A stretch of DNA of 64,000 bases from Carya illinoinensis (Eukaryota > Streptophyta > Magnoliopsida > Fagales > Juglandaceae): assembly GCF_018687715.1 (NCBI RefSeq), contig NC_056760.1, forward strand, positions 23,195,001-23,259,000, given 5' to 3'. Position 1 is the stretch's first letter. Every line of letters starts with the position of its first letter. Position numbers and translations under genes: made by a program. Positions 34,771 through 47,099 of the stretch are shown here, in pieces. Under the pieces are notes generated by a model. It was not told the origin of the DNA. It worked only from the letters and a program-made list of their open reading frames with translations, and did not search any database.

Positions 34771-35037
34771 GTGGCAGGGTACAATTATTTGTCGGTTGAT
34801 CAATACGATAACTTTGTACCATTGTATGGTGCTCTGAGTCTCTGGCCCTACGATCGTAAGGTGGCCAGCAATTTGGACAGATTCCAGTTTGTGAAAGATG
34901 TAGGATCCCAAAGAAAAAGAGAGAACGTGCTTATTTTCCTTGAGGCTAACTTTTTGGAAAAGGAAGTGTGGGACTTTATCAGCAAGCTACATTCCTGCAT
35001 GCCTCGTGGAGATCCCCAAATGAGCTTAGGTTTATAG
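34771..35037 (+). CDS. Unrecognised 88-codon frame, possibly a gene fragment
   Basis: The frame has balanced protein-like composition (YLSVDQYDNFVPLYGALSLW, then KVASNLDRFQFVKDVG and NVLIFLEANFLEKEVWDFIS). I do not recognise a family. It could be a captured or retroposed exon fragment. No adjoining exon with fitting splice sites was found. Confidence 0.3.
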   Translation: MAGYNYLSVDQYDNFVPLYGALSLWPYDRKVASNLDRFQFVKDVGSQRKRENVLIFLEANFLEKEVWDFISKLHSCMPRGDPQMSLGL

Positions 35038-35159
35038 AGCCAGTGCAAGTTGAATGTGGTCCAATTACAAAAGCAAGAGATCAGCTTAGAGAATCCTTCT
35101 CCTCTCTCCCTCTAAAACCAAAGAAAAGTCGACTCATCCATAAACGGACCTGATTACTA

Positions 35160-36000
35160 GCTATATGATAGGAGATCCAAAGCTAGCACCTTTATTACAA
35201 CCGATACCAGCTGAAAAAGGCTCAATCAAAGTTGCAATCCTCAAGTGAAAGAAAGGCAACAGAAAACTAATGTAACAAAGGCATCAGTCTCCATTTATAG
35301 AGGCAATCAATTCATATTTTTTGGGCTTTCTTACATATAATTCAAGTTTTAATTGAAGGACTAAAATTCTATACGAGTTTCGAATCCAAACAATTCATAT
35401 GGTTTGTCTTTTAAACAGATTGCTCTCCATATTCTATTTGTGAGCTTTTTAGCTCCTTGTGTGTCCACTCTAATCCTTTTAATTCTTTTAAGCGGGTTGA
35501 CTCGTTTATAAACCATATCTTAACACGTCAATCTGTTTAACTCGAATTCATTAAAATTAAATCCAAATCTACTAATTTTGTATCGTGTTCATATTATATT
35601 ACCACCTGTACTTGGCGTGAGTCGTGACCCATGCAGCAAACACTTGGAGTCATCTAGGCAATGCAAGTGCACCACGAGTCCTGACCAAGTTAACTCAAGT
35701 GATGCCTCCATCGCACTATCTAAGCTGCAACCCAATCACCATATAGGAGCAACCTATGAATAACTAGAGGAGACCCAGGAAACACGTGGATGACATCCAT
35801 TTGACACTTTGATCGCAAAACCCAGGCGTTGGCTGTAAACAACTTTATAAACATTTCACACAAATTCTAAACTTGTTTATTTTGTTACTTATAGCATATG
35901 AAAGAACGCACGGGAAGCAGTCATTAGTGTTAATATGGCATTTTCCCTTGTTAGAACAAAAAAATAAAGAAAACTTAAATGATAAAAAGTTGAAATCAAA
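35160..36000. other. Intergenic DNA
   Basis: No gene or bounded repeat. The frame at 35578-35763 is short and unrecognised. Confidence 0.35.
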
Positions 36001-36285
36001 GGAATAAAATGATCAATCTATTCAACATGAATAGTGAGTACAAATTAGAAAATTAAAACCAATCTGTTCGAAAGGTAAACCATAAAGATTATTTAGGAAT
36101 AAAAAGATCAATCTATTCAACATGAGTAGTGAGTATAAATTAGAAAATTAAAACCAATCTGTTCTAAAGGTAAACCATAAAGATTATTTAGGAATAAAAA
36201 GATCAATCTATTCAACATGAATAGTGAGTACATATTAGAAAATTAAAACCAATCTGTTCAAAAGGTAAACCATAAAGATTATTTT
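36001..36285. repeat. Tandem repeat, 95 bp x 3
   Basis: Units begin ggaataaaatgatcaatcta (36001), ggaataaaaagatcaatcta (36096) and ggaataaaaagatcaatcta (36191), and each ends 'ataaagattattt(t)a'. Units differ at only a few bases (gttcg, gttct, gttca). The array lies between the PLDRP1-like gene and MORF9. Confidence 0.9.
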
Positions 36286-37388
36286 AGTATCTAATCTCAA
36301 AATTTGATAGTCTTATGTCCATAATTCACTGAATCTAAACTATGAATTGTAAGTGATAACCATGTCTATGGGTTTACCATGAAACAATTGCAAGAATGGA
36401 TCTCACCTGAACTTGCAGATGGGTCTTGGCTAACTTTTAGGGGCTAACGCAAGAACTACACCTAAGAGATGGTCACAAATACCTTTTATGATCATCAATC
36501 AACTAGCAAAGAGTAAGGTGACATGCTTCAATTTGTTTTAAGCTGTAATACAAAATTGTTGATATAAACAGTATTTACTCCGCTGCTGATTTTTTATTTT
36601 TATTTTTTTTTGTTGGGAGGGGAACGCAAAGAAAATTGACATCACGAAAGTAAGGTATTACGCTTCTCACCCCCCAACTAGATATGTCTTTTTACATTGC
36701 ACCTCAATCTACCAAGAGTTTTAACATGCACTCTAAACCACCAAGAATTTTAAATTGCACCCTAACCTACCAACACCTACCAATATTGTCAATTTACTCT
36801 ACTGGTTAAGATCTAACCCAAATTCGAGGTGCAGATAAAAAATTATAGGTGCTTTATGATGCAAATCTAGTTCTACATGATTCAATTCAAATTAAGCACA
36901 GATTCGTTAGCAAAAATTTTTATGTAACATACTCATGCATCAAAGGTACATATTCCTTTAGAGATGCTACTAGGTTGATCTTACAAAAAAATGCATCTGA
37001 CCAGATTCACTTCATAAGCAGCGTTTCTCTGATCTCAAGTTGAACTATCTATGCTTGTAGTGCTCACAGATACATGGTGAAGAATGACATAGAGTAACAC
37101 CCAACAGGCTAAGAACTTTAAGACCAAACATAAAAAACCTGCAATAATAAGAGCATTAAATAAAGTGAGTTATAAACTGATAATCATGATGGGAGTTTTT
37201 GTGTGTAACAGTGGCAGATGCCAATACAATTCCATGAAATAATCAATTTTACATTTGGGGAGAGTATTGAAATCAAGTATTAGAATATGTTTCTATAAGG
37301 GTGAAGCTTGCATGGAGATAAGAAAAAAAAAAAATAACAATGAATCATTGAAAAGAAAAGCATATTATCAAATGAAAATCTCACCATC
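36286..37388. other. Region downstream of MORF9
   Basis: The part near 37250-37388 probably holds the MORF9 3' UTR. No other gene was recognised. Confidence 0.4.
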
Positions 37389-40091
37389 TCATCCAGAGGC
37401 TGAGTCTGAAGTAGTGGTCTCTTGTTTGGGTCTTCTCCTATCGGGAGGGGGGCCATCCCTCCGTCTTTCATACCTTCTACTTTCATATTTTGATCCACTG
37501 CGCTTTGGTTGATAGGTAGGGTACTTGCAGGGAATTATCTCTCCATTGATATATTTATCCCCTAGAAGAAGAAATAAATAAGTTAAAACAAACAGGGAGA
37601 AGTTGTCATGGTAACATTGATGCATAGTAAGTAAAGCATACTATTTCTCAGTCCAGAAATCAAGCATATAAATCACCTCCATAGTCCTTATTTTTGACAT
37701 CAATGTACGAGTCTGGCAAAACCCATAGAACCCCAGGCAATCCTACAATGATGAAGTCGAAGATATAATACAATAAAGCAAGCATAGAAATCCATGTAGT
37801 GCTAACATGAGTAAGTGCTTGACATTGGTAGATACCCTTAAATTTCTCAGATGTTTCTTCATCAACAGTGCACTGAAAGCCAGTGTAGGTGGTGGTACTG
37901 AAAGCATACATATTCTTCTTCGCTTCTTCCATGCTGATACATGAACAAAATGTCATATAGATGAAATAATTGTAACAGAAAAGACGCCAAATACATATGC
38001 ACAGGTACAGGTACAAAATTAACAACAATAATACAAAATAATTATTTTTATTCTTTATATTTTATTGGTACTGGTTTTCCGAGAACAAAGTCTCGACTAA
38101 TCCCAGTAGTGTACAGGCCATCGGCAAGAAGTTTCCCACAAGTACATCTAGGTTAATTCAAGAGGAAGTTCCCCTAGTCTGATAGCCCCTAGAAATTGTT
38201 TGCACCAAAGAAGATTCGAACCTTTTTGATAGGTAATCAAGAAATTTTATTTATAAAAAGAGAAGATAATACCCTAGTACACATGAAGTATACCCAAGAG
38301 GATTCGAATCTTAGACCTAGAGGGAGCATACCACCAAGACTAAAGACCTATTTACAATTTGCATCTTAAGATCATGACTAAGATAATATTTTTGATAGGT
38401 ATGACTAAGATGATATTCAACTAGAAGGATAATCATTGTTGATAAAAATGAAATGTGAAAGCAATTTAATATATCTTTCTCCCTTAGGAAAACCAAAAAT
38501 GTTGATGTCATAGATGTAGGAAAGCAACAACAGCAAAGTTTTAAATTTCGTGCCATATCGGCTGGTACAGCCGGTATTTCTCGTACCAAAATATTAATTG
38601 GCATAGGAAATGTATGTGATTCGTACCGGGTCAAAAACCGACCATACCGGTGCATTTCGGTTAATACCAACCCATTTTTGGTGAACTGGCCAGTTTGGTG
38701 TACCGGTTGAAACTAGTTAATTTTTGTAATTTTTTTTTTTTTATATCCTTGGGTGTCCGGGCCAGTTTATGCCCACCTCGACTAATCCCACGAGGCCTTG
38801 AAGTTAACAGCCAGATAAATCTGCAGTGGCCTTGAGGGGACTCGAACTAATGACCATTAGGGAGAATTTTTGTAATTAATGTTAAAATTCTGATTTTTTC
38901 ATAATTTTCACTCCAATTTTCACATTTGAATACTATTTTCTGAACTTTTTTTAATTAATCCCCTTGTCTCAAGGACTGAAAATCAAATCCCTATTTCCCT
39001 TTTCGTGACGAAGATGAATGATTACTTTTTTAAGGAGTTGGATTGAGAACTTAGAAGTATTATTGAGTTTTATAAATATGTATTTTAACCTTTTAAGACT
39101 TGCATTGATATTATTTTAAAATATAATTTATACATATATAATTTATTTATTTATTTTTGATAGGTTATAATTAATTTATTATATATAAACTATCCCAAAA
39201 CAATACTGGTATTGAAATATTTCGTTCCAGTGCCTTAACCGAATCGGCCACCAAAATGGTATTCAAAACTTTGAACAAAAGCCAAAAAAACAACAACACC
39301 AATAAAATCTAAAAAAGAACAATACTCTACAAATTAAAATTCACAAAATAATTTACGAGCAGAAAATAGCATCCAAAATCATCGTTTTCAAATAAAACCC
39401 TATCATTTACCCAATCATTCATTATTTTAGTAACATCTTCCTTCCTAAAAATATATTTCCAATATAAATGTTTTTAATATATTGCATTTTAGTCGCATAC
39501 AAAGAGCACCAATCAAACAACGTCAACCAAACTCATTAAACTCCGTTCGGAAGTTTACAATACAGCCATGTCAAACCCAGAAACCAAATACGTCTACTCA
39601 ACTGACACTAGTGCGACGATAAACCATGTATCTCCTCCACTTTTCTTTACCCTTCCTCCGTTTTTCTCAGCCACCGAATTGAAAATCACACAAACAAGGC
39701 GATAAAAAGGAAAAACTCAATAAAATTGAACATACCTGCCCAATACAGTGGCGAGGGTATTGAGGTAAGTATCAATCATCTGCTCCCTCGTGGGCGCAGG
39801 GTCCTTGGGGAACTCCATCACAATCAGCCAATGGTTGTAATCGCATCCCGGGAGCATGATGGTCTCCCTGGGCTCGCTGCTGCTACTACCACTGCCTCTC
39901 CTGGTCGAAAAATCCCCATCAACGGCTGCTGCTCTGATCGGCGGCTGTGAATTTATCGTGATGGGTTTTAAGTGCGGGCGAGCGTAGCCAAAGTGGGTAC
40001 GAGTCGCGGGAGTGGTTGTGGAAGGGGAGAGTTTGTGAAGAGAAAGAGGGGTTAGGGTTTTGGAGAGGAGAGAGAGGGTAAATGTCGCCAT
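37389..40091 (-). CDS. MORF9: MORF9, multiple organellar RNA editing factor 9 (plastid), 4 exons, 230 aa
   Basis: MORF proteins join PPR proteins in plastid and mitochondrial C-to-U RNA editosomes; MORF9 acts in plastids. Exons, in order: 40091-39736, 37933-37836, 37742-37677, 37561-37389. All introns are GT-AG (1802, 93 and 115 nt), and the phases close exactly at 230 codons plus TGA. Residues 1 to about 52 are Ser/Thr/Pro/Arg-rich, like a chloroplast transit peptide. The MORF box runs from about residue 78: [80 protein letters not shown] and [14 protein letters not shown]. The tail is basic and Pro-rich ([16 protein letters not shown]). These strings match MORF9 rather than MORF2. Intron 1 is stuffed with SINEs and a TIR-like repeat. 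Confidence 0.95.
38052..38222 (-). mobile_element. tRNA-derived SINE candidate in MORF9 intron 1
   Basis: On the minus strand a B-box-like AGGTTCGAATCTT lies near 38210 and an A/T-rich tail near 38040-38065. The body contains 'gggattagtcgagactttgt'. Ends and target duplication are not resolved. Confidence 0.4.
38223..38365 (-). mobile_element. tRNA-derived SINE in MORF9 intron 1
   Basis: On the minus strand it starts near an A-box-like TCTTGGTGGTA (about 38340), has a B-box-like AGATTCGAATCC, then 'gggtatacttcatgtgtact', and ends 'ttacctatcaaaaa' at about 38226. This tail is a recurrent plant SINE form; fragments of it recur at 38389 and 39157. Confidence 0.5.
38533..39273. mobile_element. 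TIR element in MORF9 intron 1
   Basis: The left end, caaagttttaaatttcgtgc, and the reverse complement of the right end, caaagttttgaataccattt, share the CAAAGTTTT-AAT start and then 'ccatatcggc' against 'ggccgattcgg'. Inside are repeated 'taccgg' and 'ataccggtgca' words, typical of a widespread plant MULE-type family (by memory). A SINE is nested at 38731-38864. No target duplication was found. Confidence 0.45.
38731..38864 (-). mobile_element. Au-like tRNA-derived SINE, 134 bp
   Basis: Flanked by perfect 12-bp duplications, aatttttgtaat (38719-38730 and 38865-38876). On the minus strand the B box is TAGTTCGAGTCCCC, and the 3' part, GGGATTAGTCGAGGTGGGCA then CTGGCCCGGACACC, matches the Au-type SINE end, followed by an A tail (T run at 38731-38742). 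It is nested in the TIR element of MORF9 intron 1. Confidence 0.8.
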
Positions 40092-41076
40092 TGTAGGATT
40101 GAGACAAACTCGCTCTCTTCAGAGAGACGAGAATTTTGGGGGTTAAGAGGGAGATAAGGTGGATGGGGGTGTGAGTTAAACGACGTGGTTTTATACTTTA
40201 GTGATTGTGACCTGTCTAGCCATATAGCATGGGTTTTATTGAAACCCAATGGGCCTAAAGGATTTGTATTTGGAGAAGGAAGTTTAGAAGGGTATATTAA
40301 ATTAGGAAGCAAACTTCTTAAAGTCCAATACCAATACATTGGTCGAGAATGCTAATTCTGGTCCAATTTGTAGTTGGGTTTAACCTATTGACTTAAAAGG
40401 AATTGGGTTTTTTCGATCATAATGGTTCAAAGAATCTCATATGGACACACAAAGGAATTGGAATAAATATAATTTGAAGTAATGAGATACAATATCAAGG
40501 TGTGCAAATTTTGTACTTTTAAAAAAAGAAAGTACAAATTGTGAAAATTTTGTACAATATCAATTTTTAAAAGTGCAAATTGTGAAAATTAAAATAAAAT
40601 AAAAAATTTGTATCTTTTCACACACGTTCCAACTTCCAGGCATGTCCTATTTTTTAAAGGGCAAGACTTGCATACCCTAGCACTATATATATTGTATTCC
40701 TATAATTTATTAGAGTAATTTTATATACAGTCGTAAAGTATATAAGTGTTGTGCAGTCGCTTTAAAAAAGAATGAGGTCTATTATTAAAAAATTATATTT
40801 TTTTATGTAGATTCCATATTTATTCATTTTTTTTAAAGTGATTGCATGGTACTTGCATACCCACAACTGTAAATTTCATTTCTCAATTTGTTATGCCACA
40901 AATAGGTAGGAGCTGATCAAGAACAAAATGCTAGTTGCAATATTAAACGGGTTTTATGGATTTTATTTATTTATTTATTTTTCCAATTTTAGATTCAAAT
41001 GCTTAAGCTTAAGGGATGTTACCTTAGTTTGAATTTGTATATTCAAATAGAGAGAAGCTAGGGATCAGATGAAGTG
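40092..41076. other. MORF9 promoter side and intergenic DNA
   Basis: Includes the 5' UTR and promoter of MORF9 just above 40091 and a MITE at 40729-40878. No other gene was seen. Confidence 0.4.
40729..40878. mobile_element. MITE of the 'gtcgttttgaaaaa' family
   Basis: Left arm atacagtcgtaaagtatata...gcagtcgctttaaaaaagaa and right arm ttctttttt-like ...aaagtgattgcatggtactt...cacaactgtaa form inverted repeats of about 50 bp. Flanks taattttat and aaatttcat agree in 7 of 9 bases, hinting at a 9-bp target duplication. Confidence 0.55.
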
Positions 41077-41184
41077 AATAAGGGGGTTTTACACCCTCCG
41101 ATCACATTTTGACATGTATGCATTTCAAGTGGGGCAGAATGGAACTGCACATAGGGAAGCAAATCTCATCCAAACACCCCTTGT

Positions 41185-41281
<97 letters not shown>

Positions 41282-41760
41282 ATAAGCTATTGCAAATCTC
41301 ACCATCGACCCTTTCCAAGCATTCTGTTTTTAGCCATGACGAAGAACTACCCCTAGTTGGTGGAATCCCAAATCCAAGAGGGCAAATTTGATGATCCCTG
41401 ATGGCATTGGATTCAATGGGTTGGCCATGAAAAGATGCCCAAAAAGATGATCTTCACCTTCAAATCTAGCATCCATGAATCAAACTAGCTCCCTAAACAA
41501 CATGTACCCTTGAATGATGGAAACTTGTGGTGCTTGAGAGGGAAGTAGGAATGCTTGGAATGGGTCGATGGGGAGATCTACAATGGCTTGCGGGGGGAGA
41601 GAGAACAACCAAGCAGATAGAGTAGAGAGAGAGAGGAGAAAGAGAAAGCCGCGACGGGGGTGTTTGAATGAAATTTACTTCCTTGTGTGTGGTTCCATTA
41701 TTCCCTTCTTGAAATGCATGAGTGTCAAAATGTAATTAGAGGGTGTAAAACTCCCTTATT
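41077..41760. mobile_element. MULE-type element with ~100-bp terminal inverted repeats
   Basis: Left end AATAAGGGGGTTTTACACCC and reverse-complemented right end AATAAGGGAGTTTTACACCC. The match continues for about 100 bp through 'cattttgaca', 'atgcatttcaag' and 'aatggaac' to 'caaacacccc'. The 684-bp element holds a (TC)44 tract and non-coding filler. Long TIRs fit Mutator-like elements, but no 9-bp target duplication was seen at these ends. Confidence 0.7.
41191..41278. repeat. (TC)44 microsatellite
   Basis: Perfect dinucleotide run inside the MULE-type element. Confidence 0.95.
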
Positions 41761-41946
41761 AGGACTGTTCCTCGGGGCTGAATTTTATCCAGCTTGGACC
41801 GGAACCTGGATAACCGGGTTCCCGGTTATGGGTTTCGGTCCGGATCAAACTCAGGCCAAAATCCGTATTCCTAAAACCGAGTAAACCCGGTACCTGGGTT
41901 TTTGGTTTTTCGAAAATATCATCAAAACCTACTTTCATTCCTTACG

Positions 41947-41977
<31 letters not shown>

Positions 41978-44335
41978 CGAAACCCTAGCTTCCCTCTACT
42001 ATCCGAATCTTCGTCGCTTGTGTCGTCGTCTTCATCATCACTCTCTGTTGCTCCATCGTCATCTTCATCATCACTCTCCGTCGCTCCATCGTCTTCTCGG
42101 TTTATTGGGTCATTTCGTGATATATGTCGTTACCTTTGTTGTTTGTTGTTGTCGATTTTTTTAGATATATGCAAGTGTGTATGCCGTTAGTGATTTCTCT
42201 TGCTCGAAATGTTCATTTCTGTTTAGGTAGTTCAGATTTGTATGTATCCTTTTTTGTATGGGTGTTTTAGGGTCAGATCTGTGATAGCATCTATTCAAGT
42301 TCAGATCTGCAGCACGATTTTTAGGGTTTTTTTTTTCCTTTTATTACTTTGTTGATTTGGGTCTGTTTTGTTTTCATTTCTTTGTGTTTTATGCCCAGAT
42401 CTAGGCTTCTTATTACGTTCTGTTTTGTTATTATTCTATTTTTATCGTGGCTCTTAGGTTAGTATTTCCTTAGTGTTTTAACCCACTTGAGTCCTATAAT
42501 CATAGCCCATACCATTTTAGTTCATTAATATTTATGGTTTGATTTGTTATTGTGTTGTCAAAAGAGTACAAACCTTAATATTCATAATTTTTTTGTTCAT
42601 TGTTAACTTCCCAAAACTTGTAGTTTCAGTGTCTTCCTGGTCTGTTTTGGCACAAAACTGGTATGTTAATACCCAGCTTTAACAATTTTCTATTTATTTA
42701 TTTTTTCTTTTTTAATTTTTCAATTTATCTGCCAATTACATACCTAGAGTATGTGTCCAAAATAAATCATGTTAGCCCATCTTATAGTAGCATATGGTTG
42801 TATGCTTGTATGAATCTAATATATTTACTTGTTTTTAACTATTAGATTACATTCATAGATTCAACTTGGGGTGGATGGAATACAACAGGATACTGGGGAT
42901 GGGACACAACTAGATCATTGTAGAGCTATAGATAGAGATTTTGGTTTTCAATTCCAATGATATTGAGGACGTTATTTTGACTAAAGTTATTCTTAGGACA
43001 TGATTATGTTGATTATTTGGATTCAAAATATTCTAAGTGCTTTTTTAATTTTAGGTGATAGTGAAGTTACAAGTTTTTTTCCTTTGATTCCAGAATACTG
43101 ATGATATGGAGCAATAGATCACAGTGAGGAGTTCTTTCTCTATATACTGCAGTTTAGGGCCACAAATAATTTATAGTTTCGAAAGAAGACTATTTAGCAA
43201 AACAAGGTCTTCCACATGGAGATTAACATGTTGACAGACTGTAAGTAATTGTGTATTGATGTTTCTAACTACATCTTTGTTATGCTATTTTGTGTTGGAA
43301 ATGAAATTCTTATAAGAAATTTCTGTTCTAGTGGTTTTGAGAAGGGTTTCTTACATCAAGTTCATCCCATTACTGAATGAGATCAAGGTTTCTTATTCTG
43401 CTGGGTTTGTTCTTTTTGTTCAAGAGTAAGTTTGTCATTTCCTTTCCTTTTTCCCATTCTACATGATTAGTGGTTAACAATTGAAACATGTTTATTTTTT
43501 TAATAAGGGCTTTGCAATGATCAGATGTGAATGGGTGCATTTAGTGACTGTTTTATAGCCGTTGATCTTTGGAATATCAACCAAGTACTTCATGTTTGAT
43601 ATGTGTAATATAGCAGTAGTAGTGATGGTCCTGAAAATCACATATGATCAATGATAAATCCTAATGAGTTCATGTTGCAAGTCTCAACCATAAATCCTAA
43701 GATGTCTGCAGCCCACATAGGTATTCTATTCAAACGTGTCTAGACACAAAAAATAGAGAATAAATCTATGCGCTTAACCATGTTTCTATGAAATTCTGGG
43801 TTAGATCTATAATGTTTTGATGAGAATGTTGATTGTTTTTTTCATTCTATTTTATTTTTTGCAGGATCACTTTCAAGCCAATCACTTTGAAGTTGCTATT
43901 TGGTGTGGAAATTAAATCACTGATTTTCTAATTCATATATTGTAATTTAGTATTTTGTAATGTAATGTATAAATAATAAATAATATAATATATAGTAGAT
44001 TGTATTGTAATGCATGAATACTTGCATAGATGAATATTGGAATTTTTTTTTAGTTTTACATGCATTTTTATTGCTAGGAAAATTAAGTAGAACTTTGATA
44101 TAGGAGTTGATGATATTTTTCAACCTCTAAAGTGTACAATCAAATTTATTCTTTTTTTTTTTTTATAAAAAAAATCAGAGCTATATATATGAAAATATTG
44201 GATACATTTAGACTTTTATATGGGTTTTTTTATTTTTATTAAAAAAAAAAAGATCCGGGTTCAATACGGAATCCGAAAAAAATCCAGATTCATCCGGTTT
44301 CGGCTCGTTTCTGACCAGGCTGAAGGGGACATTGT
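41760..44335. mobile_element. hAT-like element, decayed, 3' end not found
   Basis: It begins TAGGACTGTTCCTCGGGGCT and has many 'ccggttcccggtt' and 'cggtccggat' words on the left, with matching 'atccgggttcaatacggaat' and 'atccggtttcggctc' words inverted on the right (44250-44315). Between them is sequence that looks like the exon 1/intron/3' UTR of a hAT gene, with no transposase. A right TIR could not be found, so it is probably truncated. Confidence 0.4.
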
Positions 44336-47057
44336 TTGGCTTTTGTTTCAGGTACGTACCCATGGAGAAATGAATTTCTTGCACATATGCAGGGAATTAA
44401 TTAAAAGTCAAATATTATATAGTAGTCATTCTCACTTGAGAGACACCCAATATCTAATTTTCTTCGCCGCCGACGAACGTTCACTCAAACCACATAGAAA
44501 ACGCGTCAAATTTCCGTGAAAGATATAAGTCCAAGTTATCAAGAATACAAATATTACACCCTTCATGCATTGACAAATTGCTGCTCAATTTTCCCTTTCA
44601 AGTACTTTCAAGGTTAGGTTCCTTTTGCTACACCAAAACCATTAAAAATAAATAAATAAATAAAAAATAAAAAAAAGGTCAACCAAAATCAAGAAAATAT
44701 ATATGCCTAACTAAATATGTCAAATGTATTAATTTTAGTCTCCTTAGGGTCATATATTATGACAAAAAGCGGGTCCTAATTGCCCTATATATATTAGGAA
44801 AAACAAAAGAAAAAAAAAAAAAGAGTAGGCGGATCTTTTATATATTCTATATATATATATATATATATAATATGAGTGTAATTATATGACCAAATCTGAT
44901 ATGATATTCATGAGTCATTAGTTTAACAGAAACATGTTTATTTTAGAGTATATGCAGACACTACAAGAATTATGGTCATTTGCATCGCAAGAGTTAGAGA
45001 ATAAAGAATAAAGAATAAGAACAGACAGTAGTGATCAACAGGAACTAGCTAGCAAAAGCCAACCAACCCTTTGTACATATTATATAAATAATTATATATA
45101 GACAGTTCAATATATATTGACTCTTTTAGTTCTTTTTCTATATATATAATTACTTATAACTCGTGTTTTACGCAGAAATCTCTGATTTCTTTCTTAAAAT
45201 ATGAATTTAAGTAGGATCAGATGACATTCGCAGGAGCAGTTTAAACATCCTTAATTTGTTGGACTTTTTGGAATGTAGCTGTTGGAGGAGAGCAATGATC
45301 TCGACGGCCTTCTATTTACATATATATCTCAGCTCGCTCTTGTTATCTCATTTATAATTGTTTGACTTAAACTAGAATATAATATGACAAGATTATATAT
45401 GTAATCGCGCTTATTATTTCTCATTCCCATGCAATTGTCTCCATTCTGAGATAATACAAAAGCTAGCTAGCTGCTGCATGCATGCCGTTCTCATTGATAT
45501 ATATAATTTGTTTTGTGTTGTCTATCTGGGGGAAAGTTATTTAACCATCCCGGCCAACCTGATCTTTACCAAATCATGCAACTGCAGCTGTTGTATCCAA
45601 ATGTATGATGCATGCATGCGTGTGATTCAGGAGGCCAGGTAGGGATCATCGAGGAGCAGGCCGCCAGCACTGTCGGTCTATATATATATATATATGCAAG
45701 TTATTGGGAATTTAAGATGAGCCGTGCATGTATAACGTGTCAAGTTTTGGCATTAAAGATCGAGGATCTGTTAAGCGAACCCGATCGATCGTATATTCTA
45801 TCTATAATTAAAGAGCAAAAACACTTGACTATTTCACATAACTTGACTTAAGGGCAAAGTGATCGCAAAGTGATCTTGTAGATAAAGGGACAAAACCAGA
45901 GGGAGAGAGAGAGAGAGAGACGTCTAGGAAAATGGTTAATGAGCATGAATAAATTGAATTGTTTCCCCAGCAATAATGAGAGTGCAGAAAAGAGGCCGAA
46001 AGAGGGGAGTACTGTAGGTCCAACCCATGATCTCTCTCTCACCTCCATTTTATCATCATGAAACCAAAAACAAATCCCAACTTCTTGATGATCAGTCCAT
46101 AGCTTTTCAAAGTCCTTCGATCAATTACAATCAGATTGACCCATCTCACGAATATTAACATCGTAGGCGCTCTCTCCCTATATGTGATGTAACCACAATG
46201 TCATTCAATGGGACCCGTCACCGCCGTGGGAATTAAGGAAATTTAGAATTAATTGGACATCAAATATATATAATGCCGCGCCCATGTGAAAATGTTGGTT
46301 CCTAATTATAAAGCAATAGCGCTCAGATCATGAACTATATAAGCAAAGTCCGACATTAAAAGCTGTAAAATCCATCAAATGTGCGACAAACAAATTCATT
46401 GCTTTATAAATAGGACAACAATGGATCAGCATTAGAACTTGTAATAACTGCAGTCTGCTGGCTGCAGTATTCTTATGAAATGATGGCGTTGGCCGGTTAA
46501 ACAATGTTGGTTTTTTTTTTTCTTTTTTTTTGGGAAGGTTTAATTAAGAATATTTTAATAAAATTAAAAAATAATAATATTTTCTTAGGAAAAACTATTC
46601 AAGTTAATTAAATTCAAGAGGTCTATTAATTGCAGCTAGCTAGACCATGAGATCAAATTGAAAAAAACAAAAGAAACCTGCTGGCTAGCCTGTAAGGAGA
46701 ATGAGACATAGAGTGACCCATGTTTCAATCGATGTCCCAAAAACCTATCTTCTAAAAGAATTTTGAAGAGTTTAAGAACGTGGGTCGATCAATAATGACT
46801 CAAAAGAATGTTTCATGATCAACGAGAGTCAATTATCATGTCAACCCCACCATGGGGAAGACTAATTTGGTGACAATTCACAAGTCCACAAAGCCAATCA
46901 TTATTGACATATCACTCTTTGAAATTTTGAAACACCCTTTTTTCTAGACAATGCTAATTTAATCAAATAAAATAAAATAAATTGAAAATCAACTTGCTTG
47001 TAGAAGTCAATTTTGAGCGAAATGTGATTTCCACAAAGGAAAGAAAACCTAATTTTA

Positions 47058-47099
<42 letters not shown>

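Noticed and set aside
35930..36290. CRISPR-like array
   Set aside because: Head-to-tail 95-bp units with no spacers in a plant genome; an ordinary tandem repeat.
41102..41356. Frames with long Ser-Leu or Arg-Glu repeats
   Set aside because: Translation of the (TC)44 microsatellite.
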